A stretch of 60,000 bases of DNA from Adiantum capillus-veneris (GCA_014529385.2 CM043947.1:96880036-96940035); one strand, 5' to 3'; positions 1-10,500 are shown, counted from the stretch's first letter. A program made the numbers and translations. The notes: generated from the letters alone by a model not told the origin.

Positions 1-2070
1 TTTTTTTTGAAACGACTATGTACATGATTGTTACCTTAGTTGGAGCTCGAATATGATGAGCTCTCCTCTTAACCATCCTTAGCATTGATTTCACCAGCAT
101 ATGGCTGTGAAAGACGACATTGGTAGGCCTTCAATCGCCAACCATTTACCGGGGTCTGATGTACCTTACCATCTAGGTCACCTAGTTGGTAACTACCATT
201 TGAGAACCTCTGTATCACTACAAAAGGGCCTTCCCACTTAAGCAAGAACTTACCATCCTTCCTGCGATCAAAGCGATTGTCGTATCTTAGCACTAAAGAA
301 CCTTCCTTGATACCTTTCTTGACAAGGTTGCGATTGAAATTCTTTCGTTTCTTCTCTGCCTGGGCTGCATAGTACTTCACTGCTGACTCTCGATCTAGCC
401 CTAACCTCTCCAAATCGATGATTCTTCCTTCCACCTGCTTCTCTTGACTATCCTCTTGATGTGCTTTTAGAACTCGGAGGCTCGCTAGCTCCACTTCTAT
501 AGGCAATAGTGCCTCTTGCCTGTAAACCAAGTGAAAAGGTGTATACCCCAAGGATGTTTTAAAGGATGTTCTGTAGGCCCAAAGTGCTGCATCTAGGTGT
601 TTGTCCCATGCCTTAGGATGTAAATGCACTTGCTTAGTGATGATTTTACATATAAGACCATTTACCTTTTCCACAAGACCATTGCACTGAGGGTAGTATG
701 GTGTAGAGTGCCTGCGCTTGATTTTTAACTTGCTCATCAATTGCCCGACTAAATCAGCTCGAAATCTCTTTTTGCATCAAGACAGCTCCTAAAGCTTCTG
801 GACCTACACTAGGATTTACATAGAATAATTCACCCCATGTGGGTTGTAGGACGACAGGCAATGAGCTCAAAATGGTTTTAACTTCTTGAAAGCACCTTTC
901 ACCCTCCTCACTCCATGTCAATGTAGTGTGTTTAGTGAGCTACTGCAAAGGATAGATTGCCTGAGAAAGGAGATGTATGAATCGTCCCATGTAGAGAACC
1001 TTTTGAATGAAGGAGACTACTTGCTTCACGTTTGAAGGAGTAGGTAAAGCTAACAATGTCTTTACCTTTTCAGGGTCAGCCTCAATACCATCTTGAGACA
1101 CAACATGGCCTAGTAGAGTGACCTTGCTCTCACCTATGTGGCACTTGTCTTTATTCAATTGCCCACCCAATTGGGCCAGACGGGTGAAACCTTCATCAAC
1201 CTTGGACAAATGTACTTCCCTAGAGCTGTAAATGCAAAAATCATCAATGAAGACTCGTATGGACTTACCAAAGTAAGGTTGAAACACCAAGTTCATAAAC
1301 CTCTGGAAAGTAGCTAGGGCATTAGTTAAACCAAAAGGCATAACTCTATAAGCAAAACACCCCCAAGGTGTTATGAAGGTAGTCTTTCTTTGGTCTTCAT
1401 CTGCAATTCTGATTTGGAAGTAGCCTGAGTACCCATCACACATTGTGTACCTTTCATGACCATCCACTTCATTTAGTATTTCATCTTGAAAAGGCAAAGG
1501 AAAATGGTCCCTTTTTGTGGCTGCGTTTAGAGGCTTGTAATCCACACATACCCTCCACTTCCCATTTTTCTTTGGTGCTACCACAACTGGAGACACCCAC
1601 TCAGAATCTTCCACTGGGTAGATAAATCCTGCCTTGAGTAATCTTTTTACTTCTTTTAAGAGTGCATCTTGTTGGACTAGCCCTAATCTCCTTAGCCTTT
1701 GCACCACTGGTTTGGCACCTTCCTTTAATTGGATATGGTGTTGGGTTACCGTCACTCCTTTAATGTGCTCGTAATCAGTTATAAAGAGGTCAGCATGCTT
1801 CTTTAGTACCTGCAAATAGGGTTCTCTCTCTTCTTCTAGTAGGTCCTTAGCTAGCATCTCCTCTAAGCCTGTGGCTTCTTCCTTGTTTAGAGAGTCTTGA
1901 CCACCTTCTCCTTCTGGGTTTCGCAATATTATACCCATGACTTCCAAAGAGCTAGCATCCTCCTCAGATGACTCATCCTCATATGAAGAGCAGCTGCTTG
2001 TGCTCCATTCATCCATAGAAGTCTCCATCTCTAGGTCTTGTTGTCTACCCTGCTTCATGTTTACTGTAGG
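1..2070 (-). mobile_element. Gypsy-0: internally deleted Ty3/gypsy fragment
   Basis: A Ty3/gypsy retrotransposon fragment on the minus strand: reverse transcriptase, then a stub of RNase H, then the end of integrase. Gag, protease, most of RNase H and the integrase catalytic core are absent, and the left end lies outside the window. It abuts a CACTA transposase fragment at about 2070, so its 5' side was also lost by rearrangement or deletion. No LTR is visible. Confidence 0.85.
69..768 (-). pseudogene. Gypsy-0 integrase C-terminal part
   Basis: The last part of a gypsy integrase, which inserts cDNA into the genome. The reading begins at FRADLVGQL, just after where the second catalytic Asp would lie, and includes HSTPYYPQCNGLVEKVNG, whose Glu is the third member of the D,D,E triad. 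The C-terminal region has the LRYDNRFDRRKDGKF and KWEGPFVV segments typical of the SH3-like GPY/F module. The zinc-binding HHCC region and the first two Asp residues are missing because of the deletion that joins it to the RNase H stub at about 768. Confidence 0.88.
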
Positions 2071-2124
2071 AAAAAGTATACAATCATTAGGGCATGCATG
2101 TATTTTGTGATAATCCAAGCCCAA
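768..2124 (-). pseudogene. Gypsy-0 reverse transcriptase with start of RNase H, fused to CACTA sequence
   Basis: The open frame (2124-940) carries a gypsy reverse transcriptase, which copies the element RNA into DNA. Visible motifs are the VSPVVVAPKKNGKWRVCVDY strand, the LPFQDEI segment, the MPFGLTNALATFQRFMN block and the active site as FIDD (in VFIDDFCIYS), followed by LLGHVVS. The stop near 940 falls right after the RT thumb. The same frame continues as an RNase H beginning (FYVNPS, then VLMQK) to about 768. The first 18 residues are not gypsy: GLDYHKIHACPNDCILF is CACTA TNP2 sequence, so the apparent start is chimeric. An acidic, Ser-rich linker precedes the RT. The element is dead because RNase H and the integrase core are missing downstream. 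Confidence 0.88.
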
Positions 2125-2509
2125 ATTAGTAAGAATCTTTTAGCGGTTGGACGGATAGGGGGCATGTGATTCCCTTGTGGCAAGGTTTTCTCATTAAGCA
2201 ACCTATCATTACATGAACAAGTCAGCCCCTTGATCACATTATTAAATTGTATTTTGCACTTTATCATGCTTAGGATACAATGTATTTACCTGAAAAGCTC
2301 TGTGAGATTGAGGCGTCAAACCAACCGTAGATAGACTCCAAATTCGGAATCGCCAACGCAATACGGAGAACTGAGATTTTTGCACAACTGTAAAGCGGCA
2401 TGTGTACAAGACTTTGCATCATCTCACCCTCTTTACTGTTTCTATCATGCCGTTTGATATGAACGGGATGACTCAGGTTGGTCCTCAGTATTATGCTCAT
2501 TGTTGTCAT
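2071..2509 (-). pseudogene. CACTA-C: N-terminal TNP2 transposase fragment
   Basis: Fragment of a CACTA (En/Spm) TNP2 gene, matching the gene at 19.9-20.4 kb. First exon: YSCAKISVLRIALAIPNLES corresponds to GAKISVLRTCLAFLNLQS. The second exon reads LLNEKTLPQGNHMPPIRPTA, then (after a one-base shift) GLDYHKIHACPNDCILF. Between them lies an intron of about 87 nt (2289-2203, GTAAAT...ATAG) at the same position as the intron of the full copy. The fragment ends abruptly at 2071, where gypsy sequence starts in the same frame. Confidence 0.85.
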
Positions 2510-2890
2510 CTTCTATGTTTTTAACATCTACTCCATCTCTACTTCTTGAAATGCCACATCAGGTATTGGTTCGGAGGACTCAATTGATGGTTGCTCGTTT
2601 GAAAATTTTCTTCTCTGGGATGAGGTTGGAGCAATATCTACTTGCAGATTTTGACCTTCAGTCTCTAGACCATGAGATCGATAACATAGGTTTTGTAGTT
2701 ACTCCATCGGAAAGAGACCGTGATTGCGTATGTGTTGGTTGTAGATTTTTTGTTTTCAAAAGGTCTGATGCTTGCAATTTTCACAAGGACACGCCATCCT
2801 ATCATCCATACTTTATCTACCAAGGATGCAACGAATAATTAAAACACTCTAGTTGTTATAACTATACACTACTAAACTAAGTACATGACA
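2510..2890. other. Unassigned stretch upstream of the CACTA-C fragment
   Basis: No recognised element. A 112-codon plus-strand ORF (2500-2838) is Cys/His-rich near its end (CVCVGC, NFHKDTPSYHP, YQGC). I do not recognise it, see no splice or promoter context, and do not call it a gene. Confidence 0.3.
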
Positions 2891-3560
2891 ATACATGATA
2901 ACCTCACGTTCTCCGATCCCCACACACCTCGGTCTAGAGGTGCACGGAGATTAGGATCACAAGGTAATAATATCGTCTTTATTGGTCAATGAATATATAT
3001 TAAGGTTCTTGAAGTCTGTGTGAAATTTGGAAGTCCAATTGCATTTTTTCAACTGTTTGTTGCTAGCTCTAACAACCTCACATTCTCTAGCCAGGCCTGA
3101 TCCCTGCACACCTCAGTCTAGAGGTGCATGGAGATTAGGACCACAAGGTAATAATCTTGTCTTTATTGATCAATGACTATATATTAAGGTTCTTGAAGTC
3201 TTTGTGCACTTTAGAAGTCCTATTGTGGTTTTTCAACTATTTGCCACTAGCTCTAACAACCTCACATTCTCTAACCAGGCTCGTTCCCCGCACAGCTTGG
3301 TCTAGAGGTGCACGGAGATTAGGACCACAGGGTAATATTCTCGTCCTTATTGGTCAGTCACTATATATTAAGGTTCTTGAAGTCTGTGTGTACTTTGGAA
3401 GTCCAATTGCGTTTTTCCAACTATTTGTTGCTAGCTCGAGCTCTAACAATCTCACATTCTCTAGCCATGTCTGATCCCCGCACACCTCATCTTAGAGGTG
3501 CATGGAGATTAGGACCACAGGGTCAATGAATATATATTAATGTTTTTGAAGTTTGTGTGC
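2891..3560 (+). repeat. Four tandem copies of a 173-190 bp repeat with a palindromic core
   Basis: Units begin with ACCTCAC(A/G)TTCTC at 2901, 3074, 3259 and 3449 (spacings 173, 185, 190). Each carries an imperfect palindrome around CACCTCGGTCTAGAGGTGCA, then GGTAATAAT..TTTATTGGTCAATGA and a tail with GAAGTCCAATTGC..TTTTTCAACTATTTG. Single units recur at 19440-19560 (inverted) and 31680-31800, so this is a dispersed family as well as an array. Confidence 0.85.
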
Positions 3561-3775
3561 GTCTAACCTAACCTATAACCAAATTAAACCTAACCTATAG
3601 CTTCACCTATAACAAAACCTAACCAAAGTCGGTAAGCATTTTTTGAATTACACGAGTCATTCTTGAAATCCGTTTGCATTTTGTTTACTATTTGCCGCTA
3701 GCTCTAAGTTATAATCTAACCTAACCTATAATCTAAACCTAACCTAACCTAACGTAACTTAACCTATAACGTTGA
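3561..3775. repeat. Degenerate CCTAACC/CCTATAACC repeat, left of Gypsy-A
   Basis: Irregular runs of AACCTAACCTATAACC mixed with the tail motif GAAATCCGTTTGCATTTTG..ACTATTTGCCGCTAGCTCT, also seen in the preceding array. The same sequence family continues on the other side of Gypsy-A (7679-7884), so Gypsy-A lies within one repeat field. It is not a canonical plant telomere repeat. Confidence 0.75.
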
Positions 3776-4983
3776 TGGAGCAAAAGATGTCGTGCGCACA
3801 CTCACACACCTAAACAACTCAACACAACACAAGGAATTTACTTGAATTCCTCACCTCACTCACTACCACTCCAAACTCCTTGACCTACAAGCTCAATTCA
3901 AACTCCAAACGCCTCGACCTACAAGCCCTTGCCTGCTCGCAGACACTAGAATGTGAGTCGAGGTGATCAACACTTGAAATCACGCTTGATGGTGACCAAC
4001 ATATACAAGAAAAACCATCAAAAACCAAAAACTACAGCCACAAAAGGCCACTCTCAAACCATTGCAAAAGCTTCACCAAACTCCACTCTGTTGGACTCTT
4101 TGGAGTAGCGCCAACCTTAATGGCACCGATACAAGGTCACATAGTCATGCAGAAAGCCGCACCTTCTTCCCTCAATTCCTTGCACACACACATCCATGGA
4201 AATATCGGAACTTCCATAGACCCCCTCAAGTGCAAAATTGAAGAGAGAAATCTCTGATTCAATCCTCCATACCCTCGAAAACAGGACAGGAACGCAACGG
4301 GACTGCACTAGACCACCTGTAGGAACCCTGCTTCCTCCCACACACAGAGGGGTGAAAGTATCGATATTGCTCTTTCAAAGTCCTCCCTCATCCTGGGCCA
4401 TCATGGCACCATGAGTGATGTGGCAATTTTAAGCCATTTCACACCTTTTTTGACCATTTTTTGACCTTTTTTGGCCCAATTTTGGCCAGTTTTGAACCCC
4501 GGCGAGCATTTTTTGCAAGAAAAACCCCAAACGGACTCCAAAATTACCAAATTTCTCACTCCACATCCTCGGTACCCAAAGCACATTTCCACATCCCCAC
4601 ATTCCATTTTTTACCACTTCTAGGGCAATGCACGTATCACCACAGATCAGGCGCCGCAAATAGACAATTTCCGCATGTGTCAAACTTCTCGAGCGGGATG
4701 AGAGTACCCACACTTGTCACTTGCATTATTTACATTCTAGAAATCTAAAAAGCATTATCTAGAGCGAAAATAAGCCACCTAGAACCATATCCAAGGCCCC
4801 GATACCCTATTCAGGCATGTACGTATGCTCGACCGCCGACATGCAAGCACGCATATTTACAATGTGCACACGTTGCACCTTTTTTCGAACTTGAAACCAC
4901 TTTGCAAAGCTCCCAAATGCATGTATTTACATATTTTTGTACATATGACCATGCATATAAATTCGGTCTATCATCATTGCCCA
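3776..4983 (-). repeat. Gypsy-A 3' LTR (about 1.2 kb)
   Basis: On the minus strand it begins TGGGCAATGATGATAG right after a purine-rich stretch and the integrase stop, and ends ...TGCTCCA at 3776, giving TGG..CCA termini like the Gypsy-C LTR. The partner 5' LTR is lost, so the outer end rests on this analogy. No protein is called inside; short ORFs there are chance. Confidence 0.65.
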
Positions 4984-4987
4984 CCTT

Positions 4988-5413
4988 CTAGGTAGAGCAT
5001 TTATGCTCAACCAAGAGACTATTTGCATCTAGAACCACATCCCTTGCAAAATATTTCTTCAGTCTATAACCATTTATTCTGTAGCGCAAACGTTCACGAG
5101 ACAATTTTTCCAACTCATAGGTGCCATTAGAAAATACATGCTTCACTCTGTATGGACCCAACCATTTGTCCCTCAATTTCTTCTGAAAAGTAAAATCCAA
5201 GCGAGAATCATACTTCATCACGAAATCTCCTTCTTTGATCTCTTTCTCTGGCAGCCTCTTATTTATTTTCTCCATCCTTGTCTCTGCTTGTTGAAGATAA
5301 TAATCACTAGATTTCTCTCTATTCATTCGCAGCAACTCTAGAGAAAGAATTCTTTCTTGCAGCTTGTCATTATGCTCACCTTGCATTCTGCACAACAACT
5401 TCAAGGCATCCAA
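4988..5413 (-). pseudogene. Gypsy-A integrase C-terminal domain
   Basis: Continues the integrase frame after an in-frame TAG at about 5414. It shows a DYYLQQAETRMEKINKRLPE helix, then GDFVMKYDSRLDFTFQKKL and KWLGPYRV, the SH3-like GPY/F module that follows the catalytic core, and ends a few bases before the LTR. The module helps integrase bind DNA or chromatin. Gypsy-C has a close relative at 54353-54748. Confidence 0.85.
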
Positions 5414-6758
5414 CTACACTTGTATGGGCATAAGAGCTTTTTTTCCATAAACAAGTTCATATGGTGTAAACTGTGTTGACACTCTATACACAGTTCTATA
5501 AGTCCACAAACACTTTTCCAAGTCCAAGTCCCACTCTTTAGGATGCTCTCTAGCATACTTTGATAGCATCTTCACAATTTGACCATTACAGTTCTCAACC
5601 AACCCATTGCATTGTGGGTAGTAAGGAGAAGAATGCCTATGCTGAATTTTCAATTTTTCCATGAGAGCAGCAACAAGTTTTCCCCTAAACCCTGGTCCAC
5701 GATCAGAAATGATAACCATAGGAGCTCCAAAACTGCAACACACTTGTTCATATAAAAAAGAGGCTACTCTTCCTGCTGATACATCTTTTACTGCTCTTGC
5801 CACCACCCATTTTGTTAAATAGTCCACAGCCACAAGGATATACCTTTTACCATAGTTGGTCCTTGGCATTGGACCTACAACATCTACTCCCCATTTTGCA
5901 AATGCATCAAAAGACATTATAGCTTTTTGAGGCTCAGCTAAAAGCTTCCGATTTGCAAACACTTGGCATTCACGGCATGACTTGCACAAAAAATAAGCAT
6001 CTCTCATCATAGAGGGCCAACAGTAACCTGCTCTCAAAACACGAAAGACAACCTGATCCTTGCCTTGATGGCCTGTTTCTTCATGGCAGTGCTCCAAAAT
6101 CAAGCCTATCTCTTCTTTGTATGGCACTTTTCTCAAAATGCTATCCTTGCCATAAAGCATGAGGTCCTCACCTACCAATGTGTAGTTTCTTGCTTTTGAA
6201 ACTATTCTCTTACGTCGAACCTTTGACGTGCCCTCTGGACATTGCCCTTTACCAAGAAATACTTCTACATCTTGCAATGATTCCCTTCCTGCATACAAGG
6301 CTTCCTTGACCTTTAAAAGAGCTACCAAGGCATCCAACTTGTCCCTAGCCAACTCATCAGATTCTTTATTCTGCTCACGAGGAACATGCTTAAACTGTAT
6401 CTTCTCAAACTCATGCAAAAGCTTCTTGATGCCATAGAACCACTTATTCAAATTGTCTTTCTTAACATTCCACAAACCAAGCAACTGATTCATGACTAGC
6501 AGTGCATCCCCTTTTGCAATGACCCTCTTTAGTCCAAAATCAACACAGTGCATCCCCTTTTGCAATGACCCTCTTCAATCCAAAATCAACACAGTGCTTC
6601 AACCCAAGGAAATGCGTGAGATACTCGGCCTCATTGTTACTTTCAACTTCATCAAGATTGTAAGCTCTAAAAAAGATTACATTGCCTTTTGGGTTCTTAA
6701 TGACTACCCCACCACTTGCCTTTTGAAGAAATTTCCTGTATGCACCATCAAACATCAT
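5414..6758 (-). pseudogene. Gypsy-A second (Tat-type) RNase H plus integrase core
   Basis: Two overlapping frames (6758-6540 and 6565-5414) form one product broken by a tandem duplication. The first part is a second RNase H: FDGAYRKFLQKASGG (Asp), NNEAEYL (Glu), GDAL where GDS is usual, and HVPREQNKESDELA (His and last Asp region). Integrase follows, with an HHCC finger (CHEETGHQG ... CKSCRECQVF), WGVDVVGPMP (first Asp), IISDRGPGF (second Asp) and YYPQCNGLVENCNG (Glu). The integrase triad looks intact, unlike in Gypsy-0 and Gypsy-C. Breaks: the 46-bp duplication shifts the frame, and a TAG after PIQV cuts off the C-terminal domain. Confidence 0.88.
6501..6592. repeat. 46-bp tandem duplication inside the Gypsy-A second RNase H
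   Basis: Two adjacent 46-bp copies (6501-6546, 6547-6592) differ at about two positions. As 46 is not a multiple of 3, the duplication shifts the frame, and the peptide HCVDFGLKRVIAKGDAL appears twice in two overlapping frames. Confidence 0.9.
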
Positions 6759-7246
6759 TGTATACGCATCTGTAATATCAACTTCCTCTTCATGATCATC
6801 CTTGTCAACCCTTGGGTAAGATGGAAGCTCCCCCCCCCCCCCCCATGTACCACTATGTCTGCCAAGTGAGCTTTAACAGAATGATCCACTTTAAACTCAA
6901 ACTCATACTCTTGAAGCTCCAAAGTCCACTTTAAGATGCACTTGCTAGGCTTCAAATGTTGTACTACATCCGGCAAAAGATTCGATGTGTTAAGCACATA
7001 GAACTTTTGGGGCAACAAATAGGTTTTAAACCTTCGACAAGCAAGAACCAAGTCGAATACCCACTGCTCCATTTTCGTATAGGAGAACTCGCTTACATTC
7101 TTCATCTTGATGTCAAAATAAAATGGCTTGAAGTTCCTTCCTTGCTTTTGTAAGAGAACTGACCCAAAAGCTACTGACCCCGCACTAATAGATGCATAGA
7201 AAATCGACTGCAAGTCAAGAGGACTCACTATTGATAAATCACACAA
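6755..7246 (-). pseudogene. Gypsy-A first RNase H and connection region
   Basis: The RNase H normally fused to gypsy RT, which degrades the RNA strand of the hybrid. YASISAGSVAFGSVLLQKQG is the first strand region; a catalytic Asp expected near the start is not obvious (usual form DAS). YTKMEQWVFDLVLACRRFKTYL is the conserved helix and ADIVVHG lies near the end. A run of about 15 C (minus-strand G) near 6831-6845 codes for polyglycine and sits beside the frame change to the second RNase H, a likely slippage site. Confidence 0.8.
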
Positions 7247-7270
7247 TACCTCCTTGATGCCATCAAAAGC

Positions 7271-7675
7271 CTATTGCATGTCTTCATTCCATTCAAACCC
7301 TTGAACTCTTTGACTCAATTTCTGGAGACGATACACATAGTGACATAGCATCCAGAAAAAACGTGACAAGTACCTGAGCTTATGCATAAATGATACCAAA
7401 TCCTTTGTGTTGCTGGGCAGATCCGTAAGCCATAAAGCCTTAAATTTCTCTGGGTCAGTTTCTATTCCATTTTGGGAAACCACATGTCCTAGAAAATGGA
7501 CTATGGCATGAGCAAACTTACACTTCTTTGGGTTGAGTTGCCCACCCTCTTGTTGAAGCCTTTCAAAACTCAACCTCAACTTCTCCAAATGTGTGACCCT
7601 TGAGCTATAACACCCAATGTCATCCATGAAAACATGAATGAACTTAACCAAGTAGGGACCAAACACTCTATTCAT
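7271..7675 (-). pseudogene. Gypsy-A reverse transcriptase, C-terminal remnant
   Basis: Begins at NRVFGPYLVKFIHVFMDDIG, which contains the active site as FMDD, and continues through GGQLNPKKCKF, FLGHVVSQNG and the thumb (SFMHKLRYLSRFFW). Fingers and palm upstream of the active site are missing; homology stops at 7675, at the boundary with the CCTAACC-type repeat. Closest relative in the window is the Gypsy-C RT. Confidence 0.88.
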
Positions 7676-7678
7676 CCA

Positions 7679-7884
7679 TCCTATAGGCTAACCTAACCGA
7701 AGTCCGTTTGCATTTTTTGAAGTACACAAGTCATCTTCCAAGTCCGTTTGCGTTTTTTCTATTATTTGTCACTAGCTCTAGCCTAACTTATAATCTAACA
7801 TAACCTATAATCTAAACGTAACCTATAACCTAACCTAACCAGAGTCTGTTTGCCTTTTTAAAAGTACACAAGTCATCTTCGTTT
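7679..7884. repeat. CCTAACC/TCCGTTTGC repeat, right of Gypsy-A
   Basis: Same family as 3561-3775: CTAACCTAACC runs with AAGTCCGTTTGCATTTTTTG, ACACAAGTCATCTTC and ACTAGCTCTAG segments. No gene. Confidence 0.75.
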
Positions 7885-8610
7885 GGCCGCTAATAGATGG
7901 ACGTTGTGTTCAGACAGTTAGAACTTATGCTATGGTGTGTAAAGCCGCTTATGTTAGACTACTTCACATTGGATTAGGATAGCAATTAGCCATTTCAATC
8001 CGCTTAGGGCTAGCCACCTAGGGTTAACATCTTAGGACCAGTGTTGGTTTAACCGCTAATAGATGGTCGTATTTTGGAGTGTTAGGGTGCGCTATGTAAA
8101 GTTGCATAGGTTTGGCCGCTTCAAATTGGATTAGTGTAGCTTTTTTCCATTTCAATATGCTTAGGGATATTCGCTTAGGGTTCTATGGATTTTGGTTTGG
8201 CCACTAATAGATGGCGCACCGTGTTCAAACGACTAGGACATAATATGTAAAGTTGCTAAGGTAAATCACTCTAAAACATATTAGGGTATCGTTAGGACAT
8301 CATTAGTCTGCTTAGGAATAGCTGCTAAGGGTTATCGGCTTTAGATTAACATTTTTTGTTTTGGCCGCTAATGCATTACTATATTTGGAGCGTTAGGGTA
8401 GGCTATGTAAATCCGCTTAGGTTTGGCAACTTTTGATTTGATTGCTCCAAATCCAGTTAGTGTAGTGCTTGACCATTTCAGTCTGCTAATAGGTTTAGAG
8501 GATTATGGTTTAGATGCTGGTAGATGGTCGTGTTTGGATGTTTCATCAATAAGTGTTTAGATTAACACAAGAGTACATAAGTTCTAATTGTCCGAACACA
8601 ACGTCCATCT
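7885..8610. repeat. About five tandem 148-166 bp repeats flanked by 35-bp inverted arms
   Basis: Units start with GGCCGCTAATAGATGG or variants at about 7885, 8051, 8199, 8363 and 8511 and share GGATTAG, CATTTCAAT.CGCTTAGG and TATGTAAAG blocks. The array is bracketed by an inverted repeat: 7895-7929 and 8576-8610 are reverse complements at 33 of 35 positions, so the last unit is partly inverted. No ORF. Confidence 0.82.
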
Positions 8611-8980
8611 ATAACCTAAACATGAGGTAACTTAACATATAGCCTAACTTAACTTTTTACGTACAACCTATAACCTAGCCTAACCTAACCTATAACCTAA
8701 CTTGTCCCTAAACCTGACCTATAATCTAGCTAATCTATCCTATAACCTATAACCTAACTTATAACTTAATTTAACCTTTAATTTAAACCTAACCTATGAG
8801 CTAACCTAACATAATTAACATCCTACAAGCTAAGCTAACCTAAGGTAACTTAACGTAGCTTAACGTATAACCTAACTTATAACTTAACATATAACTTATA
8901 TATACCCTAACCTAACATATAACGTATATATACCCTAACCTAACATATAACTTAAATTAAACCTAACCTAAACCTCATCA
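8611..8980. repeat. Degenerate CCTAACC/CCTATAACC repeat field
   Basis: Long irregular succession of TAACCTATAACCTAACTT-like words with TATATACCC stretches. The word CCTAA is common, but phase and spacing are irregular and CCCTAAA is not the unit. No gene. Confidence 0.75.
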
Positions 8981-9734
8981 ATCACATAATTACAAAAACG
9001 ACATAGCTCAAAGCGAAATTTCTTCAAAACAAAACTTTTTCATAAACCAAAACGATTTTTTTTCATAATTCAAAACGAAATTTCACAACACAAACCATGT
9101 TTTAAAGCATGAAATTTTATTTTATCAATATAAAAATTAATTTAAATACATTTAATATGCATTAAAAATTCAACACTCACACGTGGCCTATTTGAGCAAG
9201 AAAAGATGTTGTAAACGTCCTCAAACCAGCAAAAATGCACACACACACACACACACACACACACACCATGTTAAACCTTAAACCCTAAAACTACACGTAA
9301 ACTTGAAACCAACCTCACCTTAGTGCTATGGAGTAGTCCACGAGAAAGATTAGCATCTCCGACAACTTGTTTCATATCAGATCTATAAGAGGTGAGGAGG
9401 AAGAGAGCAAGAGAAACGCGCAAGAAGAAGAGATCAAATGCGTTGAGAAAGCCCGTGGTTTGTTTTTTGTAGGGTCCAACGGAACAGGTATCGATACAGG
9501 CATTGGAAAAAGCATTCGTACAGGCGTTGAAAAGTGCATTGGAATAGGCGTCAAAAAATACATCGAAACTCGCAGTAGAAATTTAAAATTGAACTTTTTT
9601 AAAAACTTCATCTCCCTCCATACTTACCTACACATATACCGACGCCCGCCATTGATGCCACTAATTTGGCACCGGAATTTAAGTGACCTCTTGTAGTGAA
9701 GGTATCTTGTTCCTTTGAAATTCAAAGTTTATTG
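8981..9734. other. AT-rich stretch without a recognised gene
   Basis: AT-rich sequence with several AAACGA-type words, a (CA)n tract at about 9237-9266 and a short Ile/Gly-repetitive ORF (9367-9696) not believed to be coding. Nothing recognised. Confidence 0.4.
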
Positions 9735-10500
9735 TAGATACTAATCAAAAATTTGGTTTGGAATCTATACATTTGGTCAATATCCCTTATCTTATGAGTT
9801 CTACAAAAAACACTTCTAAAAGTGGCGATCAACTTCTTACGAATCAACCTTATGCTAAATTGATCAGATGTCTTCAGTTTGTTTGCATGAACACTCGTCC
9901 TGATATTTTTTTTGTTGCTAATTATGTCTTGCATCCTTCTCTTAAGCATTAGTCTGCAACAAAATGCATGTTGAAATACTTAAAAGGCAATTCATATTCT
10001 AGTTTAGTCTATTGACGCCAATTGGCATCGGATTCTATTCCATCTCTTTCTCTTTTGGGTTACACAGATGCAGATTGGGCAAGCTCGCATTTATCTATGC
10101 AATCTACTAGTGGAAATTTCTTCCTCATTATTGGTTGGACCTTGTTTTTTGAACCAGTAAGAAACAATGTTGTGTTGCAATTTTTGTCTCACTGAGTCTG
10201 AGTATGTTGCAACATTACTTGCAACTCGTGAGTTCGTATTGCTTTGATTAATGTTGGTTGATATTAGTCATTATCCTCTTTCTAGCACGCCTTTGCAGTA
10301 TGATAATCAAAGTGCTATCAATCTTGCAAAAGACTACATTCAATATAAGAAAGTCAAAGCATATTGTTGTGCATTAGCATTATGTCTTATATGAAGTACG
10401 CAAAGGAATGAACATTGTTTGAGTGACCAAATGATTGTAGATATTCTTATCAAAGGTCTCAATGAGTCATTCCTCATTCTCTTGTGCTTGTAGCTTGGAG
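9735..10500 (+). pseudogene. Decayed copia RT end and RNase H
   Basis: The end of a Ty1/copia pol. In order: SGDQLLTNQPYAKLIRCLQF, NTRPDIFFVANYV (the RPDI block), KCMLKYLKG, then RNase H motifs YTDADWASS (first Asp region), STSGNFF, and QYDNQSAINLAKD near the end. Many stops and frame breaks (for example at 9950 and 10014) and a shift after NNVV show long decay. The tail (KHIVV..) is recognisable to about 10400. It is unrelated in detail to Copia-1 and lies on the opposite strand. No LTR is confidently paired with it. Confidence 0.85.

Larger units (their letters stand above)
3776..7678 (-). mobile_element. Gypsy-A: 5'-truncated Tat-like Ty3/gypsy element
   Basis: Minus-strand element reading RT end, RNase H, a second RNase H, integrase, then a 3' LTR. 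Gag, protease, most of the RT and the 5' LTR are missing: RT homology stops at about 7676 in CCTAACC-type repeat. Two RNase H domains between RT and integrase are characteristic of Tat-lineage plant gypsy elements. Pol carries at least one in-frame stop (about 5414), a 46-bp tandem duplication and several frame breaks. Confidence 0.88.

Noticed and set aside
2500-2838. 112-codon Cys/His-rich ORF as a gene
   Set aside because: No recognised domain, no splice or promoter context, and it lies at the edge of a rearranged CACTA fragment.
69-7675. Gypsy-0 and Gypsy-A as parts of one element
   Set aside because: Both contain an integrase end and an RT, so they are separate copies. Repeats and a CACTA fragment lie between them and their proteins differ clearly.
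3561-8980. CCTAACC-rich stretches as telomeric repeats
   Set aside because: The words are irregular (CCTAACCTATAACC) and lack the 7-bp CCCTAAA phase of most plant telomeres. They are mixed with unrelated repeat units and interrupted by a gypsy element.
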